64,000 bases of DNA from positions 3,344 through 67,343 of the forward strand of contig JAMPFK010000014.1 of the NCBI GenBank assembly GCA_023664485.1, in the 5' to 3' direction. This document shows positions 23,791 through 33,181 of the stretch, piece by piece; within the stretch, counting starts at the first letter, position 1; each line of letters begins with the position of its first letter. The notes below the pieces were generated by a model that had not been told where the DNA came from, ran no database searches, and worked only from the letters and a program-made list of their open reading frames with translations. The translations under genes were made by a program, and so were the position numbers. This DNA is from Bacteroides fragilis (lineage in GTDB: Bacteria; Bacillota; Clostridia; Lachnospirales; Lachnospiraceae).

Positions 23791-25266
23791 TTACTTCTCC
23801 TTCCCGATTCCACCGCTGATTTCCTTCATAATCCTTTGAACCACACGCTCCGCTGCATGTCCGTCGTCGCACGAACCATACTTTTTCAGAAAAGCATTGA
23901 GATCTTTTATATATCTTTCGTTGTCGAAATCCAATATGGCATCAACCAGTTCCTCCTGCGTATGCGCTTTGGGATAGGGCCACTCCGATACGGGCGAATA
24001 AAATCCTCTGTCGTTTTCATAATCCTTTTCATCATTCTGATATAAAAATACAGGACGCCTTTGAAGCGAGAAATCCCACATCAGCGACGAATAATCGGTA
24101 ATCACCACATCTGCCGCGGCAAGAAGCTCCTGAATGTCAGGATAGTAAGTCGCGTCGATCGCATCCGCGTAGTAGTTCTGCGGCATCCCCAATGTATACA
24201 GATAATGATGGAAACGGTACAGCAGTATATATTCACCGCCAAACCGCCTTCCTAACGCATCAAGAACACGTTCCATATCGATATCATATTTCTGAAAAGA
24301 ATCCGCTGTAACTTCCCTGAAAGTCGGAGCATAGAGCAGGATCTTTTTATCAGAAGGAATCCCGTACTTCTGATAAACGGCATCCCTTACGGACTTGTCC
24401 ATAAAAAAGACATCATTCCGCGGCGCGCCACATTCCATTACTTCGCCTTCATAAAAGAAAGAATCCCTGTATACCTGTGTGTAAAAATGGCTCGCAGTCA
24501 GAAATAAATCGCTGGCGGCGTTGCTCCTGAAATATCTTTCCCTGCTCGCGGCGTCTCTGTTCACGGCGCCTTCCGCCAGTTTGAACGGGCCGTATCCATG
24601 CCATGTATTAATGTAGAACTGCCCTTTCCTTTTCCATTCATAGAGGTTGTGGACTGTGTTTGTGATATATACGCCTGATGTAAAGAGTTCTCTGTAATAC
24701 TGCGGCGTGCCGATCAATACCTTTTCCATTTTATCCGGTATCCCCTGTATGTCTTTATCAGAAACCGCCCACACGAGTTTCACGGGGTAATTTCCCTGAA
24801 GCAGTTTTTCGGCGATATATTTGCAATTGCCTCCGTAGCCTTTTCCCTCATAATTTGAAAAAAGTACCTTATTTTTTTCAAGCGGGAATTTTCTGCTCTC
24901 TGCAATGATCTCTTCCGTTATCTCTTTCATCGCTTCTTCGCCGACACGATATACTTCTTTAACAGGATAATTCTGCAGCCGCCCTGTTATTTCGCCTGTC
25001 AGTCTGATACCAGCGGCGACAATAACAATGGAGATTTTCAATTCTTCTTTCAGCCCGTCGATTAATTTAACAGGTTTTCCATGAAAATGATCCGGGTTTC
25101 CATCCTTGTCTGATACTGCAAAGCAGATAACATTTTGCCCTAACCCCTTTAAATCTAAAAGGGAATACAAGTAATCCCCGTATTTTCCCGCGCCGTATAT
25201 GATTATTTTTTGATTTCTCAGGAAATCCAGATTATAAATATCCAGTATCTTTATATTTTCTCCCAT
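23791..25266 (-). CDS. CDP-glycerol glycerophosphotransferase-like (TagB/TagF) protein with N-terminal Rossmann module
   Basis: 491 residues. Module at residues 14-110 (KIIIYGAGKYGDYLYSLL, FAVSDKDGNPDHF). From about 135 the PF04464 domain follows: VLFSNYEGKGYGGNCKYIAE, the catalytic INTWHGYGPFKLAE, CGAPRNDVFF, ILLYAPTFRE and ITDYSSLMWDFSLQRRPVFL. This family transfers glycerol- or ribitol-phosphate from the CDP-alcohol. Unlike wall teichoic acid enzymes it has no evident membrane-binding N-terminus but the Rossmann module instead. The acceptor is unknown. Confidence 0.85.
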   Translation of the reverse strand: MGENIKILDIYNLDFLRNQKIIIYGAGKYGDYLYSLLDLKGLGQNVICFAVSDKDGNPDHFHGKPVKLIDGLKEELKISIVIVAAGIRLTGEITGRLQNYPVKEVYRVGEEAMKEITEEIIAESRKFPLEKNKVLFSNYEGKGYGGNCKYIAEKLLQGNYPVKLVWAVSDKDIQGIPDKMEKVLIGTPQYYRELFTSGVYITNTVHNLYEWKRKGQFYINTWHGYGPFKLAEGAVNRDAASRERYFRSNAASDLFLTASHFYTQVYRDSFFYEGEVMECGAPRNDVFFMDKSVRDAVYQKYGIPSDKKILLYAPTFREVTADSFQKYDIDMERVLDALGRRFGGEYILLYRFHHYLYTLGMPQNYYADAIDATYYPDIQELLAAADVVITDYSSLMWDFSLQRRPVFLYQNDEKDYENDRGFYSPVSEWPYPKAHTQEELVDAILDFDNERYIKDLNAFLKKYGSCDDGHAAERVVQRIMKEISGGIGKEK

Positions 25267-25300
25267 GAACGCTAAGCCTGTCTCCTTTAACCTTTCATTA

Positions 25301-26485
25301 TTAATACTTTAACGTCCTCAAAGGTTTCCCCCATATAATTTTATCTTCCATAACGCCGATATCTTTTAGCTCTTCTTTTATTTCACCAAAGACACTCTCC
25401 CTGTTCACTGCCACCAGAATATAATCATATTCGCTGTTTCTGACAGATTCCACAGGCTGTACATCGAGACCGTCTTCTCTGCATTTCTCGTAGTTCTTAT
25501 CGACCCATCCGCAGAGGCAGAAATTCATACAATCCGCCAGTTTCCTGTAATAATCGGAACCTACCTGGCCGGCTCCGTATATAATCAGTCTTTTTTCATT
25601 CATTTGAAAAACAGACGGGTCTAATTCATAAGATACCTTATACAGGGACTTCCCCCGGTCGATCAGGCCCAGCCTGTAGTTGACAGTACATTTAGCTTCT
25701 TCTAACAGATAACGCCCTAACTGCCGCAGCAGGAATTCACTCTCCCTGTGTGATTCAAATAACTTCCTTGCATATTTGTAAAATGCTGTCAGTTCTATTA
25801 AAAAGTCGGGATTTTCCATATTGCTTGTACCATCCTGCCGAAGGCAGTAATGATAATAGACTGCATCTGTAAAACATACCTTTATATTCTTAAATACGCA
25901 TCCAAATACAATTGCCTTGTCTTCCGCATATCTGATATCGTTTCCTATCTCAGCCATTACCTCCTGCAGCATCTTCTTAGGAAAAAGTTTCGCAACACTG
26001 TACGGCAGTATTCCATATTGATCCGTATCCCTGTAAAAAAATAAATCTCTGCAGATTTTGTCGGTTTCATAAATCCCGCCCGGTATTCCATTTCTTCTTT
26101 CGATAGTACCGTCGCTCTTATCCATGAACACATTGGAACATACAAGCGGACAGTTACTTTCGAGCATCTGAACTACCAGAGTCTCAAGCAGCGGTTCCTC
26201 GATCCAGTCATCGGAATCTACGAACATAATATATTCCCCATGGCACTGTGCAATTCCTGCTTTTTTGGCCGCTATAATACCTCCGTTTGACTGATGGATT
26301 ACCTGAATCCTCCTGTCTCTTTGGCTATAATCATCACATATTTTCCCTGAACCGTCTGTAGAGCCATCATTCACCAGAATGATTTCCATGTTTGGATAAG
26401 TCTGTTTCTGAATACTCTCTATACAATGCGCCAGGTACTTCTCTGTATTATAAACCGGAACAATTACTGATACGAATGGTTTCAT
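25301..26485 (-). CDS. GT2 glycosyltransferase with C-terminal Rossmann module
   Basis: 394 residues. GT-A domain with FVSVIVPVYNTEKYLAHCIE, ILVNDGSTDGSG, GIAQCHGEYIMFVDSDDWIE (DSDD metal site). The C-terminal module begins near residue 298 (KRLIIYGAGQVGSDYYRKL, GWVDKNYEK, YILVAVNRESVFGEI). GAGG precedes the ATG. The catalytic part is a standard GT2 with intact motifs. Donor unknown. Confidence 0.86.
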   Translation of the reverse strand: MKPFVSVIVPVYNTEKYLAHCIESIQKQTYPNMEIILVNDGSTDGSGKICDDYSQRDRRIQVIHQSNGGIIAAKKAGIAQCHGEYIMFVDSDDWIEEPLLETLVVQMLESNCPLVCSNVFMDKSDGTIERRNGIPGGIYETDKICRDLFFYRDTDQYGILPYSVAKLFPKKMLQEVMAEIGNDIRYAEDKAIVFGCVFKNIKVCFTDAVYYHYCLRQDGTSNMENPDFLIELTAFYKYARKLFESHRESEFLLRQLGRYLLEEAKCTVNYRLGLIDRGKSLYKVSYELDPSVFQMNEKRLIIYGAGQVGSDYYRKLADCMNFCLCGWVDKNYEKCREDGLDVQPVESVRNSEYDYILVAVNRESVFGEIKEELKDIGVMEDKIIWGKPLRTLKY

Positions 26486-26501
26486 TTTAAACTGCCTCTT
26501 T

Positions 26502-27461
26502 TTATTTATATGCTACAATTAAGCAGCTGCTATCCGGATAGGTCTTTCCGCCCATTTTGCAAAGCTGCTCAAATAATTCATAACTGACCTCTTGCTCAAT
26601 CTTTTCATAATTTCCCGGCCATACTTCCTGTACTTGTTCGACAGAATGAACAAAATATCCTGCTGCTTTAAAAAGATTCCCAATTGTTAAACAATTCCAT
26701 GTATATAAATGATTATTAATATCACTCTTTCTATATTCTTTATCACAAGATTCGTTTGGAACATAAAAAACTATTTTTCCACTCCACTTTAGCTTCTCAT
26801 ATAACTCCTTTAAAATTCCCAACGGGTTTTCAACATGCTCCAACGCATGTGACGAAATTATGACATCTGCGTAGTTATCCGGAATATCATTTATGTTCTT
26901 TACACTTTTAATATTATTTTTTGAGGCTACATCTCTCGCCGCGTCGTTAATCTCTATTCCTACTTTTTCTTTAGCCACAATATTGCTTAATAAATATCCT
27001 CCCCCACATCCAAATTCAACTACTGTCTCATCAGAATGTATGTATGGCTGAAACATATGCACCTGAATCTTTCCAGCAAAACGTCCGACATTTTTCTGCC
27101 ATTGAAAATATTGCCCGTCATAGTATTCTGCCCCTCCGCCAAAATCAATCTGAGAAGCCAACATAAAATTGTAAATATTTTTTTCTAATAATTGTTCTTT
27201 TATCTCTTTTTCATGATTACTGCATATGACAATCATAACGTCATCATTGTTAATTTTACATAACTCTTCGACAGAAAGTATTGGATATTCTTCCATGAAC
27301 AAACTTCCCTGTTTTTGTTTATCATTATCACAACATGCAATAATATTTGTAATGTTCTTTAATTTGAATAAAACTTTTTTTCCGTTCTTCCCAACGCCAA
27401 AAATAATAACCTTTTTTTTCTTTAAAAACTTTAAATAGTCAATATCATTATTTACATACAT
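26502..27461 (-). CDS. Rossmann module fused to a class I methyltransferase
   Basis: 319 residues. Module at residues 13-110 (KKVIIFGVGKNGKKVLFKL, ACCDNDKQKQG, VMIVICSNHEKEIKEQL). Methyltransferase from about 145: TVVEFGCGGGYLLSNI (SAM glycine loop), VGIEINDAARD, then ADVIISSHALEHVENPLGIL and GKIVFYVPNE, the Methyltransf_11/23 pattern. AGGAGG precedes the ATG at eight bases. Locally AT-rich. It probably O- or N-methylates a sugar of the glycan. Confidence 0.84.
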   Translation of the reverse strand: MYVNNDIDYLKFLKKKKVIIFGVGKNGKKVLFKLKNITNIIACCDNDKQKQGSLFMEEYPILSVEELCKINNDDVMIVICSNHEKEIKEQLLEKNIYNFMLASQIDFGGGAEYYDGQYFQWQKNVGRFAGKIQVHMFQPYIHSDETVVEFGCGGGYLLSNIVAKEKVGIEINDAARDVASKNNIKSVKNINDIPDNYADVIISSHALEHVENPLGILKELYEKLKWSGKIVFYVPNESCDKEYRKSDINNHLYTWNCLTIGNLFKAAGYFVHSVEQVQEVWPGNYEKIEQEVSYELFEQLCKMGGKTYPDSSCLIVAYK

Positions 27462-27511
27462 TACTATATCCTCCTGACATTTATTAGTCTTATACAGTTC
27501 TATCTCCTGAT

Positions 27512-29098
27512 TTATGTTACGGATCGTAATAAATCATTGATAAACCGAGCTGCACGTTCACTTGCATGTCCATCCTCATGAACGCCATACTCATTCATGA
27601 AATGATTCAATTCATTTTCATATTCCAGTTGTCCAAACGATTCTATATTTTGCAGCAATTGTTCGTTTGTTTCGGCAATGGGAAACGGAAGATGGTCATA
27701 ATCAATCAGAAGTCCCCTCTCACCATCAATAAACTTTCTTCTGTCAGGCGCATATAAAAAAACCGGTTTTTTTACATATGCTGCTTCAAACATAAAACTT
27801 GAATAATCTGTAATCATAACATCGGACGCCGCTGCCAGCTCCTGACTATCCGTATATCCGCTTACATTTATTATATTCTCATTTTTGAATGTCTTTTTTG
27901 GGTAAAATGTCAATCCAGGATGATTGCGCACAAATAGATACCATGTTCCACCCCATTTATTCTCTAACGCATTTAATAACTGTGGCATTTCCAAAGACAG
28001 TAAATCTTCATGTTCAGGCTCAAGATTTTTCAATCTGTAAGTAGGTACATACAGACAAATCCTGGCCTCTTCGTCCAACTTAAAATAGGAAAACACTTTT
28101 TCCCGCACCGTCGGGTCAAAGAGCACATCTGAACGCGGAGATCCTACGCGAACTGATTTCCCCCGAAAGCCAAAACCACTCCTGCATGACTTTTCGTCAA
28201 ATTCGCTTCCCGAAAAAAGATAATCCATCCGTTCGCCATCAAACTTTATGGCATCCGCAACTTCATGTGTCAGAACTGGCGACTTGTCATCTAAATAGAA
28301 CTTTTTTAATGTAACGCCAGACCAATGTTTCACCTGAATATATATCTGATTGTCCCTCTTTCTGATATGCGGTGAAATAATGTCGTCAACAATCCAGATT
28401 TTTGCTGTTTCCATTTCATAAACATACCTCTTCCAGTTTCTTTCATAAATAAATCTGACACCATCCGGCGCCTCCGTATGCATATCATTTACGATCCAGA
28501 CAATGTCCAAATCGGTTCTTTCATCCAACAATGCCCTGGTAATCTGCCTCGCATGACCGCCATATACACTAACCAGCATTATAATCTTTTTTTCTTCTAT
28601 ATTTTGACGGCAGCATTGATCGATATAACTGATGCGCATTTTATCAATATCTTCTTCGGTATCTTCCCGACTACTCCGTCTGTCTGCCTCCATTAACAAT
28701 AAAACATAACAATGTTTTATTCCCATTTCTTCCATTTGCTTCATCATTGCATGATAAGAATTAATACTGGTGATTAACACAACAATGTCTTGCTGATGAT
28801 ATTCTCTCAGCTCTTTGGGATCATAAATAATCAGAGACCCGAACTGTGTCTGCCATGCTTCTTCACAGCATATCTCCAGGCTTTGTCCCTGTATGCTGAC
28901 ATCATTATCGATTACTCCGGCAATTTGCGCCTGATGACCATAATTACGCAAAAAGTAGTTCATACCTTCTCCTACGCCAAAAAGATACAGCTGTCTCCCT
29001 TTGATGCATTCGTTGAACACTTCCCATTTTTGCCCTTCCATTTCAATATCATCACACAAATGCCGTTTTCTTTTCATTGCTCTTGATATGATATCCAT
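27512..29098 (-). CDS. CDP-glycerol glycerophosphotransferase-like protein with N-terminal Rossmann module
   Basis: 528 residues. Module about 33-135 (GRQLYLFGVGEGMNYFLR, GVIDNDVSIQG, DIVVLITSINSYHAMM). The TagB/F-like domain (about 170-525) shows IIMLVSVYGGHARQITRALL, GSPRSDVLFD, ICLYVPTYR, ITDYSSFMFEAAYVKKPVFL and GERGLLIDYDHLPFPI. The usual TWHG motif reads VKHWSGVTLKKF, so the catalytic His context is altered. AGGAG precedes the ATG. It is a second copy of the 23791-25266 type with divergent active-site surroundings, probably for a different CDP-alcohol or acceptor. Confidence 0.82.
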   Translation of the reverse strand: MDIISRAMKRKRHLCDDIEMEGQKWEVFNECIKGRQLYLFGVGEGMNYFLRNYGHQAQIAGVIDNDVSIQGQSLEICCEEAWQTQFGSLIIYDPKELREYHQQDIVVLITSINSYHAMMKQMEEMGIKHCYVLLLMEADRRSSREDTEEDIDKMRISYIDQCCRQNIEEKKIIMLVSVYGGHARQITRALLDERTDLDIVWIVNDMHTEAPDGVRFIYERNWKRYVYEMETAKIWIVDDIISPHIRKRDNQIYIQVKHWSGVTLKKFYLDDKSPVLTHEVADAIKFDGERMDYLFSGSEFDEKSCRSGFGFRGKSVRVGSPRSDVLFDPTVREKVFSYFKLDEEARICLYVPTYRLKNLEPEHEDLLSLEMPQLLNALENKWGGTWYLFVRNHPGLTFYPKKTFKNENIINVSGYTDSQELAAASDVMITDYSSFMFEAAYVKKPVFLYAPDRRKFIDGERGLLIDYDHLPFPIAETNEQLLQNIESFGQLEYENELNHFMNEYGVHEDGHASERAARFINDLLRSVT

Positions 29099-29148
29099 GT
29101 TTTTCTCCTATACAATCTCAGCAAATAGCATTCTGTTTTTATATAAAA

Positions 29149-30297
29149 TCACAGTATAACTATTTTATCCTCTGAAATCCCATACTGACCCATCAGCTTT
29201 TCCTTCATCCGTTCTGCCTCTGCCGTATTATGAAATGCAATGACGATATCATCATATTCATAATCCTGAATCATTTCGCAGTCAATAACCTGTTTTCCTT
29301 CAAAAAACTGTATCTTTCTCCTGTCAATAAATGCCTGCACATCATACCGTTTTAGAATATCCTTCTTATTTTTTCTATAGCATTTTCCGGTTCCCCATAT
29401 TATGGCCTTCTTACAATCCTGATTCTTATATTCCGGATAATGACCATAGCCGTTCCATAAAGAAGCTAACGCCATTTTTGTTTCAACAGTCGGCTCACAA
29501 TTATCTATCAGCCGAAAATCTCTGATTTCATCTGCAAAATATCTGGGTTTAAATCTGTCTGTATTTCCAGAATGCATTCCAGAACCGTCAAATCCAATAT
29601 TATCGATAAACGATTTATATGGTATGATAAATACTTTATTCTTTTCAATAGCATGTAACGCCCAAAATATATCCCAGGCATCCAATCTGCATACTAATGT
29701 ATTGCACAGTATACTCTCCAAATCGCCACCCCAGATACCAAGCCGTTCTGAAGCGTCCTGATTTGCATATATTCTCCGCAATATTTCATAATCCCTCGCA
29801 TAACATTCCCACCTGTTTTTCCATGTTCCCCATGCCGCAGACATCGTCCTTCCGGAAGCATAAACATCTTCGTCAGCATTATGAATATCCATATCCAGAT
29901 TCCACGCAAATCCGCCTATTCCTATTACATGTTGGTTTTGCTGATATTTTTCAAGGCATGAATCCATGTAGCTCAAAAAATTCGGCAGCGGTACGCAGTC
30001 ATCCTCCAATATGATCACCGCCTCATGCCTGTCCAGGACATATCCAATTCCATCTTCAATAGATTTCGCACATCCCTTATTCCATTCGGATGATACATAC
30101 TCAAATTCTAACCAATCAATTTCGTCAATCACTTTTTTGACATCATGCCACTGTTTCAAATCCCTCTGATGATTCTTCATTCCATCCTGAAAAATATAGA
30201 CCTTATGACGTATTTCATTATTTTTTAATCCGGCCAGGACTTTTTTCAGATGTTCGCTCCTGTTATATGTAAAAATTGCAATTCCTGTATCGACCAT
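29149..30297 (-). CDS. GT-A glycosyltransferase (GNT-I-like) with C-terminal Rossmann module
   Basis: 382 residues. The N-terminus GIAIFTYNRSEHLKKVLAGL and YIFQDG, then WNKGCAKSIEDGI and the acidic VIILEDDCVPLPNFLSYMD, are characteristic of the GT-A group related to N-acetylglucosaminyltransferase I/GT2. The C-terminal module begins near residue 298 (KKAIIWGTGKCYRKNKKDIL, AFIDRRKIQF, DIVIAFHNTAEAERM). AAAGGA precedes the ATG. Donor and acceptor are unknown. Confidence 0.8.
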   Translation of the reverse strand: MVDTGIAIFTYNRSEHLKKVLAGLKNNEIRHKVYIFQDGMKNHQRDLKQWHDVKKVIDEIDWLEFEYVSSEWNKGCAKSIEDGIGYVLDRHEAVIILEDDCVPLPNFLSYMDSCLEKYQQNQHVIGIGGFAWNLDMDIHNADEDVYASGRTMSAAWGTWKNRWECYARDYEILRRIYANQDASERLGIWGGDLESILCNTLVCRLDAWDIFWALHAIEKNKVFIIPYKSFIDNIGFDGSGMHSGNTDRFKPRYFADEIRDFRLIDNCEPTVETKMALASLWNGYGHYPEYKNQDCKKAIIWGTGKCYRKNKKDILKRYDVQAFIDRRKIQFFEGKQVIDCEMIQDYEYDDIVIAFHNTAEAERMKEKLMGQYGISEDKIVIL

Positions 30298-30349
30298 TTG
30301 ACTAATCCTTTCTCATGTTGCCAGGTCTTATTTAAAAAGTATTCTTTAT

Positions 30350-31282
30350 TCACTGTTTTTCCACTAACGTAATACAATCGAGAGCTTCTGCCCCATGCCA
30401 GTCTATCACATGTTGCTCCAGAATTTTAAATCCGGTTCTGTATGCTAAATAGGCAAATATATTTTTGCTCATGAAACATCTTGCATGTTGCGTATGGGCA
30501 AAATCTGTCTTATAGTCCTCACTGTAATTGGAATGGTGAAACAGGGCTTTTCCTCCGCTTATTAATACGCGGTAAATATCCTTCAAATATTCATATACAT
30601 CCATCATCTCAAAATGCACCATGGAATCATATGTAAATAGCGACGTATAACTGTCCGCCGGAAGTTTCTCCAGATTATATCCATTATTTTTATAATAATT
30701 TATATTTTGGGCATCCTTAAAGCGTTTCCTGCAGATAACCATATTTTCATCTAAAATATCTACCAATGTAATTATCCCGGCTTTATCCATATAATGCGGT
30801 ACATGCCTTCCGTGCCCACAGGCAAGTTCAATTACATTCGTTAAGTCTAATTGATTGAATAGTCTGCTGAATAAAGAGTCCTTATTCCAAAATATGTCAA
30901 CTTCGTTATCATCCTCTGCATCTGTAAACCACTGGTCATTATTCCTGGCATGATGGTATGCACACCATTCTCTCAGATAAACAGTCTGATCCTCGCCAAG
31001 AATTTTATAAAAATCATCCAATAAGTATCCCTTGCAGTTATCACTCTGTATCAGATGCATTACCTCATTCGTAATCTCCGGATTCGCAATAGCAAGTAAA
31101 AATGGAAGATTCTGATTTCTTGCTTCTTCATATGACAAAACTTTTTTTCCACCTACTTCGTTAAGTTCATCATATCTCTTATCACAAAAAGCATATATCC
31201 TGTCATCCATATTTCTCCACTTTAAAAAATCCAAACACCATTTTCCTTTATTCCCACATCCATAAATAATAAATCTGTCCAT
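30350..31282 (-). CDS. Rossmann module fused to a class I methyltransferase
   Basis: 310 residues. Module 1-95 (MDRFIIYGCGNKGKWCLDFL, AFCDKRYDELN, FLLAIANPEITNEV). Methyltransferase from about 125: VIELACGHGRHVPHYMD (SAM loop), ITLVDILDENM, YTSLFTYDSMVHFEMMDVYE and SGGKALFHHSNYS. AAGGAG precedes the ATG. It is a different methyltransferase branch from the neighbouring copy at 26502, though the module placement is the same. Confidence 0.82.
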   Translation of the reverse strand: MDRFIIYGCGNKGKWCLDFLKWRNMDDRIYAFCDKRYDELNEVGGKKVLSYEEARNQNLPFLLAIANPEITNEVMHLIQSDNCKGYLLDDFYKILGEDQTVYLREWCAYHHARNNDQWFTDAEDDNEVDIFWNKDSLFSRLFNQLDLTNVIELACGHGRHVPHYMDKAGIITLVDILDENMVICRKRFKDAQNINYYKNNGYNLEKLPADSYTSLFTYDSMVHFEMMDVYEYLKDIYRVLISGGKALFHHSNYSEDYKTDFAHTQHARCFMSKNIFAYLAYRTGFKILEQHVIDWHGAEALDCITLVEKQ

Positions 31283-31346
31283 ATAACCCTCTCCTTAAAA
31301 TAAATTTTTCCACTAAATTTACACGATTAATTTCCTGCATTTCACG

Positions 31347-31523
31347 TTACCAGTTTCTTGCAGACAGGATAAAGTAATCTCTATGAAAGACTTTATCCGC
31401 ATCTTCAAGTCTCTCTGTCATTTCACTCTGCCCGCTGACTGCTGCCACAAATATGATACTTGCTATATCCTCTGTTGCCTGAATCATCTTTTCATATAAA
31501 TAGCTTATCCTGTAATTACCCAT
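31347..31523 (-). pseudogene. Detached C-terminal half of a Rossmann module (tandem duplicate remnant)
   Basis: One base after the stop of the GT4 gene an ATG opens 58 codons. They end with SIIFVAAVSGQSEMTERL, then VFHRDYFILSARNW and stop. The GT4 protein itself ends with NIIVFVAVVNGQDEIIKQL, then IYNRNYFILAPRAW. The two tails are clearly homologous, so this is a second, detached module end, probably left from a lost neighbouring gene or a partial tandem duplication. It could still be translated by coupling, but no RBS of its own is visible. Confidence 0.65.
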
Positions 31524-31524
31524 G

Positions 31525-33099
31525 CTACCAGGCGCGAGGCGCCAAAATAAAATAATTCCGATTATATATAAATTGATTCCTTTCAAGCTGCTTGATTATC
31601 TCATCCTGTCCATTCACTACGGCTACAAAAACTATAATATTTCTCTTTTGCAATATAGTTTCCGGTCTGTATATTTTATATATAGAAAATTGTCCCGTTC
31701 TATTTGAATCTAAAAACCCAATTATATGTACTTCAGGAAATAGGGCGGCAACCATTTCTTCAACAATCTTTCCATACTTTCCTGTTCCCCATATGAAAAA
31801 CTGCGCATTATTTTGTATTGCTGACTCTATGTACCCCCTGGCATGGAATAAATACCATAATTTCGCTGCAACCACTTGCGGATCAGAAAACCGATCATAG
31901 TTTCGGTAATATTCGCTTTTCCATACTGAAAAAATTTCCCTGATGTCTGCAATCCTGATATCAGATTTCCTTTTATCATCCTGAACAACATGTAAGTAAT
32001 ATTTCTGCAAATTTTCTGTCACTACCTGGGAAGAATGATTTTTTAAAAAAGTATCATATTCACACTTTTTTACCCTTTCAAGCTTTTCTTTTCCAATATC
32101 ATCATGAAACTCTAATATTTTCCTGCTGATTGCTTCTGCTGTGTAATCATCTGTCAAATATCCGTTCATGCCATCTTTGACAGTTTCCGGCACCCCCGCA
32201 ACAGGTGTTGAAATAATAACCAGGCCAAATGCCATCGCCTCTGATATCGCATTCGGATAAGACTCTCTCATACTTCCACATATTAATACGTCACTGTTTC
32301 TATATACATCTTTCATATTTGAGCAAAAACCTTTTATTTTAATATATCCCGCCAGGTTATTGCTTCTTATATAATTTCTGCATTCGTCTGCATATGCCCT
32401 GTTATCATGTCCATAAATTGATAAACTTCCGTTTATTCCTTTATTTAAGGCAATATGAAACGCCTTAATCACATTTAATTGATTTTTATTTGCATATATA
32501 TCACCAACGCATATATATTCAACCTTCTCTCCCAAAAGAAACGGGGGTTTAATATATGCTTTTTTATCAACTGTCGTCCTTATACAAACATAGTCCGTTT
32601 TTATATATCGGCTCCACATCTTTGCCCAATACCATGAATCACATATATGATAATACGGAAATATATCCATATACTGAAATGAAAAAAAATCCGGCAAAAG
32701 TGGATAAATATTCATTATATGAGGAATATCCAGTTCTCTGCTGATCAGTTCCACTATGGGATTTATTTGAACAGAATGTAAAATATCAGGATCTCTTTTT
32801 TGTATTTCTTCTTTCAGGGCTTCATAATTTTCGTCTAAACATATAATATCTATATCTTCAGGCTGCGAAGATATTTGAAATGTTTTATATGAAATTTCGA
32901 TACCATTTTGAATGCAGACTTCCTCATACTTCCGCTCCATATCCTGACCATAATAATCTGACAGAAATAGCATTACCGAATATCCCGCTCTTTTCATCAA
33001 AACAGCCTGTTGAAGGAGTGTATTTGCCGCGCCTCCAAAATATTTCCCGTAGTCTAAAAAATATAATATTTTATATATTTTTCTATTTTCTGTTTGCAT
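31525..33099 (-). CDS. GT4 glycosyltransferase with C-terminal Rossmann module
   Basis: 524 residues. GT-B fold with the GT4 hallmark RESYPNAISEAMAFGLVIIS, then TPVAGVPE and DGMNGYLTDDYTAEAI; the N-terminal part has YGKYFGGAANTLLQQAVLMK. The module covers about residues 428-524 (FFIWGTGKYGKIVEEMVAAL, GFLDSNRTG, NIIVFVAVVNGQDEI). AGGA precedes the ATG. It is the only GT4-type enzyme seen in the cluster. Its 3' end is followed immediately by a homologous module fragment. Confidence 0.87.
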   Translation of the reverse strand: MQTENRKIYKILYFLDYGKYFGGAANTLLQQAVLMKRAGYSVMLFLSDYYGQDMERKYEEVCIQNGIEISYKTFQISSQPEDIDIICLDENYEALKEEIQKRDPDILHSVQINPIVELISRELDIPHIMNIYPLLPDFFSFQYMDIFPYYHICDSWYWAKMWSRYIKTDYVCIRTTVDKKAYIKPPFLLGEKVEYICVGDIYANKNQLNVIKAFHIALNKGINGSLSIYGHDNRAYADECRNYIRSNNLAGYIKIKGFCSNMKDVYRNSDVLICGSMRESYPNAISEAMAFGLVIISTPVAGVPETVKDGMNGYLTDDYTAEAISRKILEFHDDIGKEKLERVKKCEYDTFLKNHSSQVVTENLQKYYLHVVQDDKRKSDIRIADIREIFSVWKSEYYRNYDRFSDPQVVAAKLWYLFHARGYIESAIQNNAQFFIWGTGKYGKIVEEMVAALFPEVHIIGFLDSNRTGQFSIYKIYRPETILQKRNIIVFVAVVNGQDEIIKQLERNQFIYNRNYFILAPRAW

Positions 33100-33181
33100 A
33101 AACTTTTCCTTTTATTGCCAGCTCATCGTATATTGTTGACTTTTTACAACAGTCTCTATTATACGAAGCTATCCCCATAAA

